From contig DEHM01000020.1 in the NCBI GenBank assembly GCA_002351925.1, forward strand, positions 55,632 to 101,347: a DNA stretch of 45,716 nucleotides, written 5' to 3'. Of this stretch, positions 14,693 through 22,024 are shown piece by piece. Positions within the stretch are counted from its first letter, which is position 1; the number at the start of each line of letters is the position of its first letter. Position numbers and translations under genes: made by a program. Under the pieces are notes generated by a model. That model searched no databases. It had not been told where the DNA came from and saw nothing but the letters and a program-made list of their open reading frames with translations. Origin of the DNA: Bacteroidales bacterium UBA2800 (lineage in GTDB: Bacteria > Bacteroidota > Bacteroidia > Bacteroidales > Paludibacteraceae).

Positions 14693-17499
14693 TATTCTGC
14701 GGGGAACATGACTACTTCGAACATGTTACCTGCCGCTACCAGTTGACGCAGTGTCTCCTGCACGGTCTTGGCGGTAATACCCTCCACGGCAGCCTTGTAG
14801 TCGCGGATGTTGTTCTCGCCGTACATATAGTACATATAGAGCGACTGACGCCAGTAGCTGTTCTTCTCCAGGTCCTCCTGGTAGTCCTTCAGCATCGACT
14901 CTTTCTCTTTCTGCAGGTCGCTGGCCAGCGGGCCGTTGTCGATGATGGTCTGTACCTCCTCGTGGATGATTTCCATCAGGCGTTCCTGTTTCTTGGGGTC
15001 GGTGTCGAACTGCATAATCAGTCCGGCAGAGGGGGTAGGTAGGATATTCATATAGCCGTAGGTGCCTACGCCGTACGAACCGCCTTCGCGCTCACGTATC
15101 GACTCCAGATAGCGGGTCGAGAGAATACGACCGATGATCTCCATGTTCAGGTCGTTGGCCATCGTATACGGCATCTCGTACGAGGTGTACTGGATACGGT
15201 TGCTGGCCGTCGTCGTCTCCATCTGACGGCTAAAATAGTTCTTCTGCTGCCCCAGCGCCACGGTGATGTGGTGGTCGACGATCTGCTCGTGGCAGTTCTT
15301 CTTGGTCTTCAGTCCGCCCAGCCATTGACAAATCAGGTCTTTCACTTTCTGGTCTTTCGGGTCGATATTGCCTACGAAGACAAAGGTGAAGTCTGCCGGG
15401 TTGGCAAAACGTGCTTTGTAGACCGCCAGTGCCTTGTCCAGGTTGACGCTCTTCAGCGTCGTAGTGTCGAAGATGACGGTACGCTCCGAGTGGTTGGTGC
15501 TCATCATCTGTATCGAGTCGGAGAACGTCGTCTTGGGGTTCTTGTCGCGGTTGGCCAGTTGGTTGCGGAAGATGCTTACAAGCGTCTGATAGGCCTCTTC
15601 GTCGCGACGCGGAGCTGTGAAATAGAGATAGGTCAGCTGCAACATCGTTTCCAGATCTTTCACAGCCGAACTGCCCTGTATACGTTCGGTCTTCTCCGCT
15701 ATCTCCGGGCTCACCGATACCGTCTTGCCGGCCAGCGCTTTCTCCAGTTGCGTCGCGTTGAAACGACCGATACCCGAGAACTGGATAATCGAGGTAGCTA
15801 CGGCTGCCGAAGGCAGGTCGGCTGTCTTCACCTGAGAGAAACCACCCTTCGAGAAACCTTGCATCAGGATCTCGTCGGCTTTGAACTCCGTGGGGTGGAA
15901 CACCACTTTGATGCCGTTGCTCAACATCCACTCCGTCGCCTCGATATCTTCGTTGTAACGTATTGCTTTTATCTTACCCTTGCGCGGTGCTTTCTTCACC
16001 AGCTCGTTGTCCACAGCCTCTTCGGCCGGCGCCTCGATAGCCAGTTCGCTCATGCCGCCCAGTGCTGCCAGTATCGTCTCCTCCGACGGGATATTCACTC
16101 CCTCTTTCTCCGGTCCGGAGATGGCTACGGTCGGGTTGGCGTGTATCAGGGCTTTTGCTACGTTGTTGGCTGTCTCCAGCGACAACATCGGCAACATAGC
16201 CTGTACGAAGTCGTACTCCCATTGTGCACCGGGCATCGACTCGCCGTCCTCGAAATGGCGGATGCACTCGCGTGCCAGCGTGATGTTCTTACGGGTGTTA
16301 CGCTCGTTGTAGTATTTCTCCATCGCATTGAGCTTCTCGCTCTTTACGCGGTCCAGCTCACTCTGGGTGAAGCCGTAGCGGTGCATCTTCTCCAGCTGGT
16401 AGAGCAGATCGTTCAGCGCCTCTGTCTCCCGTCCCTCTTTTGGGATATAGATGGCGTAGAAAGCGTCCATCAATTTCACGGCTTCGCCGTACTGGCAACC
16501 GCCGGCGGTGAACGATGCTTTCGGGTCGAGCGCCAGCTCCGAGAAACGGTTGTCCAACATGTCGCAGACCAGTTCGCGCACGAGGTTAAGCATATACTCC
16601 TGCGCCGTTCCCTGCAGCGCGGCAGGCACTTGGTCGAACTTATACTCCAGCGTGATACGGCTGCCCTCAGCCTCGGGGTCGGTTACGATAGCCACCAGCG
16701 GCTTGTCATTATGGTTGACGGTGTAGATAGGCCGCTCGCCGTAGTTAGCACGGCGCGGCACGTTGGCCCAGAGGGCCTGTATCTTCTTCTCAATGCTGTC
16801 CACGTCGATGTCGCCCACTACGATGATCGCCTGGTTGTCCGGGCCGTACCACTTATGGTAGTAGTCACGCAGTGCCTGGTAGGCGAAGTTGTTGATGACG
16901 GCGGTGTCGCCTATCACGTCGCGCTTGGCGTACTGCGTGCCCGGGTACATCTTTGCGTTCAGCTCCCTCCATATACGACGGCGTGCCGTGCGGCCTGTGC
17001 GCCACTCCTCCAGTATCACGCCGCGCTCGGCGTCTATCTCCTCGTCCAGCAGCGAGAGGGCGCAGCTCCAGTCGTGCATCACCAGCAGCGCGCTGTCGAT
17101 GATACCCTCGCGATAGGTAGGCACGTCGCTCAAACGATATACCGTCTCGTCAATCGAGGTGTAGGCATTGATGTTACCGCCGAAGTTGACACCTATCGAC
17201 TCAAAATAGTTGATGATTCCCTTGCCCTCAAAATGCTCGGTACCGTTGAAGGCCATATGCTCCAGGAAGTGGGCCAAACCGTTCTGGTGGTCCTCCTCCA
17301 GGATGGCACCTACCGCCTGCGCGATGTGGAACTCGCAACGTTGTTTGGGTTGCTCGTTGTGACGGATGTAGTAGGTCAGTCCGTTGTCCAGCTTGCCGTA
17401 GCGAACCTCCGGGTCCATCGGCAGTTTCTGCGGCGCCTCTTGCGCCGAGAGGGTCGTAGCTGCCAGCAGCAGCACGGCGTTAAGCAATAGTCTCTTCAT
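14692..17499 (-). CDS. M16 family zinc peptidase (pitrilysin-like, exported)
   Basis: Inverzincin-type protease of 935 aa with a signal peptide (MKRLLLNAVLLLAATTLSAQ). The HxxEH zinc motif is HFLEH (H77, E80, H81) in the context GLAHFLEHMAFNGTEHF; the downstream Glu ligand lies in the EEIDAERGVILEEWR region. Two M16 repeats make up the double-length protein, the second beginning near WMLSNGIKVVFHPTEFK and lacking the motif, as usual. The frame is open 35 codons further upstream, but that extension is Arg-rich and lies inside ftsH; the ATG at 17499 gives a clean signal peptide and overlaps ftsH by 20 nt. Substrate unknown. Confidence 0.93.
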   Translation of the reverse strand: MKRLLLNAVLLLAATTLSAQEAPQKLPMDPEVRYGKLDNGLTYYIRHNEQPKQRCEFHIAQAVGAILEEDHQNGLAHFLEHMAFNGTEHFEGKGIINYFESIGVNFGGNINAYTSIDETVYRLSDVPTYREGIIDSALLVMHDWSCALSLLDEEIDAERGVILEEWRTGRTARRRIWRELNAKMYPGTQYAKRDVIGDTAVINNFAYQALRDYYHKWYGPDNQAIIVVGDIDVDSIEKKIQALWANVPRRANYGERPIYTVNHNDKPLVAIVTDPEAEGSRITLEYKFDQVPAALQGTAQEYMLNLVRELVCDMLDNRFSELALDPKASFTAGGCQYGEAVKLMDAFYAIYIPKEGRETEALNDLLYQLEKMHRYGFTQSELDRVKSEKLNAMEKYYNERNTRKNITLARECIRHFEDGESMPGAQWEYDFVQAMLPMLSLETANNVAKALIHANPTVAISGPEKEGVNIPSEETILAALGGMSELAIEAPAEEAVDNELVKKAPRKGKIKAIRYNEDIEATEWMLSNGIKVVFHPTEFKADEILMQGFSKGGFSQVKTADLPSAAVATSIIQFSGIGRFNATQLEKALAGKTVSVSPEIAEKTERIQGSSAVKDLETMLQLTYLYFTAPRRDEEAYQTLVSIFRNQLANRDKNPKTTFSDSIQMMSTNHSERTVIFDTTTLKSVNLDKALAVYKARFANPADFTFVFVGNIDPKDQKVKDLICQWLGGLKTKKNCHEQIVDHHITVALGQQKNYFSRQMETTTASNRIQYTSYEMPYTMANDLNMEIIGRILSTRYLESIREREGGSYGVGTYGYMNILPTPSAGLIMQFDTDPKKQERLMEIIHEEVQTIIDNGPLASDLQKEKESMLKDYQEDLEKNSYWRQSLYMYYMYGENNIRDYKAAVEGITAKTVQETLRQLVAAGNMFEVVMFPAE

Positions 17500-19540
17500 G
17501 TGTATCGGTAGTTTGTGTTTCGTCGGTTTTCTTCTTGCGCGGAGCGCGTCTCTTCTTGGGCGTCTCTGTCTGTGCCTCCTCTTTGTTGGCGGCCAGCAAC
17601 TCATCGCCGCGGCTCTTCCACGGACGCGGACCCAGTATCGCCTCCACGTCCTCGTGGGTGATCACCTCACGCTCTATCAGGAGTTCGGCTATCCGGTGGT
17701 GGCCTTCGGCGTGCTCCGTCAGTATCTGTTTGGCGCGGGCCATTTGTTCGGCAATGATACGTTTGGTTTCCTCGTCAATCAGTTTGGCCGTCTCGTCGGA
17801 ATAGGGCTTCGTAAAGCCGTAGTCGTAACGGCCCGTCGAGTCGTAGAAGCTGACATCCTTCAGCTTGTCGCTCATGCCGAAATAGGCTACCATCGCGTAG
17901 GCCTGTTTGGTGGCGCGCTCCAGGTCGTTGAGTGCACCTGTCGAGGTCTGCTGCAGGAACAGCTGCTCGGCAGCACGTCCGCCCAGCAGCGAACAGAGCT
18001 CGTCTTGTATGTGGTCCTCGTTGGTCAGCTGACGCTCTTCCGGTAGATACCAGGCTGCTCCCAGCGCCACACCGCGAGGCACGATCGTCACCTTCACCAG
18101 CGGGTTGGCCCAGCGCAGCAACCAGCTGATTGTCGCGTGGCCTGCCTCGTGGTAGGCTATCGAGCGTTTCTCGTCTTCCGTCATGATCTTGTTCTTCCGC
18201 TCCAGACCGCCTACGATACGGTCTACCGCATCCATAAAGTCCTGCTTGCTCACTTTCTTATGCCCGCCGCGAGCTGCTATCAGCGCCGCCTCGTTGCACA
18301 CGTTGGCAATCTCCGCGCCCGAGAAACCGGGCGTCTGCTTGGCCAGAAAATCGATATCGAGCGAGTCGTCCAGCTTCAGCGGACGCAGGTGTACCTCGAA
18401 TATCTCCTTACGCTCTTGCAGGTCGGGCAGCTCGACGTGTATCTGTCGGTCGAAACGTCCGGCACGCAGCAGCGCCGGGTCGAGCACGTCGGCACGGTTG
18501 GTAGCCGCTAGGATGATCACACCGCTGTTGGTGCCAAAACCGTCCATCTCGGTCAGTAACTGGTTGAGCGTACTCTCCCGCTCGTCGTTCCCGCCCGTCA
18601 TCACGCTCTTACCGCGTGCACGACCGATAGCGTCTATCTCGTCGATGAAGATGATAGCCGGTGCTTTCTCCTTGGCCTGACGGAACAGGTCGCGCACACG
18701 GCTCGCACCTACGCCCACGAACATCTCCACGAAGTCCGATCCGCTCATCGAGAAGAACGGTACGTCGGCCTCGCCGGCTACGGCTTTCGCCAGCAACGTC
18801 TTACCCGTTCCCGGAGGACCTACCAGCAGCGCACCCTTGGGGATCTTCGCACCTATCTCGGTGTATTTCTGCGGGTTCTTCAGAAACTCCACGATCTCCT
18901 GCACCTCCTGCTTGGCGCCGTACAGACCCGCCACATCCTTAAAGGTCACTTTGTCCTTCTTGTCGCGGTCGAAGATCTGCGCCTTGGCTTTGCCAACGCC
19001 GAAGATACCGCCTCCCATACCCGAACCGATACCGCGGCTCAGGTAGATGAAGAAGAACACCATCAACACGAAGGGCAGCACGTTGACCAGTATCAGGTAC
19101 CAGTAGTCTTTCGACTTCTCGTAGGTCACGTCGATAGCGGCCTGACCGTTGCTCTTACGCGTCGCGTTGACGCCCTGTATATACTTGTCGAACTCCTCCA
19201 CCGAGGGCACCTGACTTTTCAGCTGACCCTTGGCTTGTTCACCGGCTCCCTGACTGCCAAACACCACTACATACGACTTCGGTCGCACCGTCGCCTTGGC
19301 GTTCAGGTCGTCGTATACCACTATCTTCTCCACCGCATCTACCTCCACGTAGGCGGTCAGCTTGGTGTAACTCAACTCCTTGCTCGCTCCTTGCGAATCG
19401 CGGTCACCGAACAGGTAGAAACCCAGCAGCGCAAAAGCGGCGGTATAGAGCAGGATACTCAACCAGCGACGCGGACCGGAGGGCTGACCCTGCGGCTGAT
19501 CCGGCATCACCGGCTTACGTTGATTCTTATTGTTTGCCAT
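17480..19540 (-). CDS. ftsH: ATP-dependent zinc metalloprotease FtsH
   Basis: Membrane-anchored AAA+ protease for quality control of membrane and short-lived cytosolic proteins. 686 aa: TM helices at about 27-45 and 148-168 flanking a periplasmic domain, Walker A GPPGTGKT (241-248), Walker B IIFIDEID (296-303), the second region of homology around AATNRADVLDPALLRAGRFD, and the zinc motif HEAGH (464-468). The linker reads DVAGLYGAKQE where most FtsH have a GVDEAK version. The charged C-terminal tail is rich in Lys, Thr and Glu. Its 3' end overlaps the M16 gene; rsfS lies upstream across an octamer repeat. Confidence 0.97.
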   Translation of the reverse strand: MANNKNQRKPVMPDQPQGQPSGPRRWLSILLYTAAFALLGFYLFGDRDSQGASKELSYTKLTAYVEVDAVEKIVVYDDLNAKATVRPKSYVVVFGSQGAGEQAKGQLKSQVPSVEEFDKYIQGVNATRKSNGQAAIDVTYEKSKDYWYLILVNVLPFVLMVFFFIYLSRGIGSGMGGGIFGVGKAKAQIFDRDKKDKVTFKDVAGLYGAKQEVQEIVEFLKNPQKYTEIGAKIPKGALLVGPPGTGKTLLAKAVAGEADVPFFSMSGSDFVEMFVGVGASRVRDLFRQAKEKAPAIIFIDEIDAIGRARGKSVMTGGNDERESTLNQLLTEMDGFGTNSGVIILAATNRADVLDPALLRAGRFDRQIHVELPDLQERKEIFEVHLRPLKLDDSLDIDFLAKQTPGFSGAEIANVCNEAALIAARGGHKKVSKQDFMDAVDRIVGGLERKNKIMTEDEKRSIAYHEAGHATISWLLRWANPLVKVTIVPRGVALGAAWYLPEERQLTNEDHIQDELCSLLGGRAAEQLFLQQTSTGALNDLERATKQAYAMVAYFGMSDKLKDVSFYDSTGRYDYGFTKPYSDETAKLIDEETKRIIAEQMARAKQILTEHAEGHHRIAELLIEREVITHEDVEAILGPRPWKSRGDELLAANKEEAQTETPKKRRAPRKKKTDETQTTDTHEETIA

Positions 19541-19541
19541 A

Positions 19542-19573
19542 AAATCTTCGAATCTTCAAATCTTCAAATCTTC
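19542..19573. repeat. 8-bp tandem repeat x4 in the rsfS-ftsH gap
   Basis: Plus strand units AAATCTTC, GAATCTTC, AAATCTTC, AAATCTTC. The array fills the whole 31-nt gap and contributes bases of the rsfS TGA stop codon. Confidence 0.85.
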
Positions 19574-19937
19574 AAATCATTTCCGGCAACTCTGTGATCT
19601 TCCCGTCCGACCACAGGTGCTCGATGTCGTAGAAAGCACGCGGCTCGCGTTGCATCACGTGTACGAAGATAGTGCCGTAGTCCATCGCTATCCACTCCGC
19701 GTTGTCCTCGCCCGCCACGCTCAGCGGGTGCACGTGCGTCGTGGTGCGTACGAAGTCGTCTATCTCATCGGCAATAGCCGACACCTGGGTGTTGCTCTGC
19801 CCCTCGCAGATGATCATCATCTCCACCGGTGCCTCTTTGATTTTCTTCAGGTCAATCGTCACAATGTGCTGACCTTTACGGTTGCGGATTCCCTCAATAA
19901 TCGTCTCCGCCAGTTTCTTGGTTGTTATCTCTTTCAT
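19572..19937 (-). CDS. rsfS: Ribosomal silencing factor RsfS (Iojap/YbeB)
   Basis: Binds ribosomal protein L14 and blocks 30S-50S joining when nutrients are short. 121 aa from the ATG at 19937 (MKEITTKKLAETIIEGIRN). Core features are DLKKIKEAPVEMMIICEGQS, then ADEIDDFV, HPLSVAGEDNAEWIAMDYGTIFVHVM and a C-terminal FYDIEHLWSD. An in-frame start 12 codons upstream would fall at the promoter, so it was not used. First gene of the operon with ftsH, M16 peptidase and lpxB; rsfS-ftsH adjacency is common in Bacteroidetes. Confidence 0.95.
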   Translation of the reverse strand: MKEITTKKLAETIIEGIRNRKGQHIVTIDLKKIKEAPVEMMIICEGQSNTQVSAIADEIDDFVRTTTHVHPLSVAGEDNAEWIAMDYGTIFVHVMQREPRAFYDIEHLWSDGKITELPEMI

Positions 19938-19970
19938 AAACCTATAATTAGCCAATTTATAAATCGGGTG

Positions 19971-20002
19971 CAAAAATACTACAAATATTTGGAATATACA
20001 AG
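19971..20002 (-). promoter_or_regulatory. Bacteroidetes-type promoter of the rsfS-ftsH operon
   Basis: Minus strand CTTG (19999-20002), 20-nt spacer, TATTTTTG (19971-19978), leaving a leader of about 27 nt before rsfS. Confidence 0.75.
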
Positions 20003-20003
20003 G

Positions 20004-20046
20004 TTTTAACGGTAAAAATCAAATTCATTTGAATTTTTAACGGTAA
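20004..20046. repeat. Direct repeat TTTTAACGGTAA flanking a small palindrome
   Basis: TTTTAACGGTAA occurs at 20004-20015 and 20035-20046. Between the copies is the palindrome CAAATTCATTTG (20020-20031). It could be a footprint of an inserted element or a binding site; no function is assigned. Confidence 0.6.
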
Positions 20047-20059
20047 TGCCTTGTTAGTC

Positions 20060-20126
20060 GCACAACTGTGCGAACGTACTTTCGGAGGGAACCCGCCCCG
20101 TAGGGGAAGGGGCGTGCCGAAGGTAC
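20060..20126 (-). terminator. Hairpin cluster downstream of the antiporter gene
   Basis: Nested stems: GTACTTTCGG (20076-20085) with CCGAAGGTAC (20117-20126), and inside it CGCCCC (20094-20099) with GGGGCG (20109-20114). Beside it is GCACAACTGTGC (20060-20071), abutted by TTGTTAGT, a variant of the TATTAGTAG box. It lies 12 nt past the antiporter stop and could end that transcript, but there is no U-tract, so a factor-independent role is uncertain. Confidence 0.45.
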
Positions 20127-20137
20127 TGCAAATATTC

Positions 20138-22000
20138 TTACCCCTTTTGCATCTTGTCCACCAGTCGCAGCACCAGTCGTTTCAGTCCGCTGACGATCGA
20201 CCAGGTCGTGCTCGCCTGTGTCGTGTCGCCGGTCAGCAGGTCGGGCGTCGTATTACCCGTCTCCTGCTCGGGATAGACCACCATGTAGCTGTGGTCGCTG
20301 AAGAAGCGGCTCAACATATCCGGCACCTGGTCGAACAGCGGGTTGTAGCTCGGCGTCGACGGACGGGCGTTCACCATCACGATCAGGTCGTCCTGCTTCA
20401 TTTGTTTGGCCATCATTAGCACGTCTTCCCAGTCCTCCATCTCGCGGTACGAGGCACGTAGTGCCTTGCCTTTGCGGCGGCAGAACGCTTGCAACGCCGT
20501 TTGTGTCTCCTCGTTGGTAAAGAACACCACCTTCGCGCCTATCTGACTGCTCAGACGACGTATCAGGCCGAAGCAGGAGATAAAGTCGTGCTCTTTCTCC
20601 GCATAACGCGGTACGGCTACCAGCAGTCGCGAGACGGTGTTCAGCGGTTGCGCGGGGTGGTAGATGATAGCGGCCTTACGCTGGTTGTTTACCAGCGAGG
20701 TGGCGTCCGACCAGTCGCTCTCGCTCGACAGCTCCACCTGGTGCAACTCACTCAGCTCACCCAGTTCGCGCAACTCGTAATGGCGGTTCTCGCCTACGGT
20801 CATCATCAGCCAGCTGTTATCAGTCTTGTCGGCCTCCAGCCGCGCCGACTCCTGCAGCGCCAACTGCTTGGAGGCGTACTCCGTGATGAACGAAGCCGAC
20901 GTACACAGCACCAGGATCATCAGCACCGCGGCGTTCAGTATCACGGCGTCGAACACACCCATCTTGTAGCCTATCGTCACGATAGCCAGCGTACCGGCCG
21001 CCGTAGCGTGAGTCAGACCGAACATCAACTGCCGTTCTACACCCTGCAGACCAAACCCTTTCTGCGCCAGCCACGAGGCCAGCCATTTGCCCACCAGCTT
21101 GGTGGCAATCATCACGATGGCCAGCACCAGCGTCAGCCAGCCGCTCCAGAGCACGTGGGTGTCAATCATCATACCCACGCCCAGCAAAAACAGCGGGACG
21201 AACAGGTTGTTGCCCACAAAATTGATGCGTTGCATCACCGGGCTCAGGTTTGGCACCAGTCTGTTCATCGCCACGCCGCACATGAAGGCTCCCAAGATGC
21301 CCTCCAGACCGGCCCAGTCGGCCATCAGTGCCGAGATCACCATCAGCGTCATCACCACCAGAAAACCCGTCGTAGCGTCTTGCCAGCGCTTGAAGAAACG
21401 TTGCGCCAGACGGGGGAAGACCACGAGGATACTCAGCAGCGTCAGCGCGATACGGCCTATCAGTCCCCAAACGCTCAGCTGGTCGGTATAGACGAAGTTA
21501 CTCTTTAGGTAAGCCAGCACCAGCAGCGACAGCGAGATAGTCAGCATGGTGCCGCCTATGGCGATGTTGGCCGCCGCGTTTTTCTGTACGCCGTACCGAC
21601 TCACGGTGGGGTAGGTCATCAGCGTGTGACTGCCGTACATGGCGCCCAGCAACGCACTCGTCACCCAGCCGTAACCCAGCAGCCTGCTCGTCAGCAGACC
21701 CAGCACAAACGGAAACAAGAACGAGTAGAAACCGAACACCACCGCACGAGTCCGCTGCTGACGGAAGTCATTCACATCCACCTCTATACCCGCCTGCAGC
21801 ATGATATACAGCATTCCTATGCTACCCAGCGTCTGGATAGCCACACCGCTGCTCAGCAGATCCAGACCGTACGGACCTACCAGTATACCCATCAGGATAA
21901 AACCCACAATACTGGGGATACGTATCTTTCTGCACGCCATCGGCACCAGCAGAATCATCGCCAGCACCAGCGCAATAATAGCAAGTGGATTCGTTATCAT
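20138..22000 (-). CDS. Cation:proton antiporter (CPA2, KefB/NhaP-like)
   Basis: Monovalent-cation/proton antiporter of 620 aa. The N-terminal ~370 residues form about 11-13 membrane segments with CPA2 landmarks: R-K-I-R-I-P-S-I-V-G-F-I-L-M-G-I-L-V-G-P-Y-G, LQAGIEVDVNDFR, SHTLMTYPTVSRYGVQ, and ADWAGLEGILGAFMCGVAMNRLVP. The C-terminal ~230 residues are cytosolic and resemble a universal-stress-type alpha/beta domain, with no KTN nucleotide-binding motif seen. It lies 18 nt downstream of uvrA with a heptamer repeat in the gap, so the two are probably co-transcribed. The transported ion is not determinable. Confidence 0.9.
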   Translation of the reverse strand: MITNPLAIIALVLAMILLVPMACRKIRIPSIVGFILMGILVGPYGLDLLSSGVAIQTLGSIGMLYIMLQAGIEVDVNDFRQQRTRAVVFGFYSFLFPFVLGLLTSRLLGYGWVTSALLGAMYGSHTLMTYPTVSRYGVQKNAAANIAIGGTMLTISLSLLVLAYLKSNFVYTDQLSVWGLIGRIALTLLSILVVFPRLAQRFFKRWQDATTGFLVVMTLMVISALMADWAGLEGILGAFMCGVAMNRLVPNLSPVMQRINFVGNNLFVPLFLLGVGMMIDTHVLWSGWLTLVLAIVMIATKLVGKWLASWLAQKGFGLQGVERQLMFGLTHATAAGTLAIVTIGYKMGVFDAVILNAAVLMILVLCTSASFITEYASKQLALQESARLEADKTDNSWLMMTVGENRHYELRELGELSELHQVELSSESDWSDATSLVNNQRKAAIIYHPAQPLNTVSRLLVAVPRYAEKEHDFISCFGLIRRLSSQIGAKVVFFTNEETQTALQAFCRRKGKALRASYREMEDWEDVLMMAKQMKQDDLIVMVNARPSTPSYNPLFDQVPDMLSRFFSDHSYMVVYPEQETGNTTPDLLTGDTTQASTTWSIVSGLKRLVLRLVDKMQKG

Positions 22001-22003
22001 ATT

Positions 22004-22024
22004 TTTACACTTTACACCTTACAC
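22004..22024. repeat. Heptamer array GTGTAAA x3 in the uvrA-antiporter gap
   Basis: Plus strand TTTACAC, TTTACAC, CTTACAC. On the coding strand the array begins within the last codons of uvrA, supplies its TAA stop, and ends 3 nt before the antiporter ATG. Confidence 0.8.
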
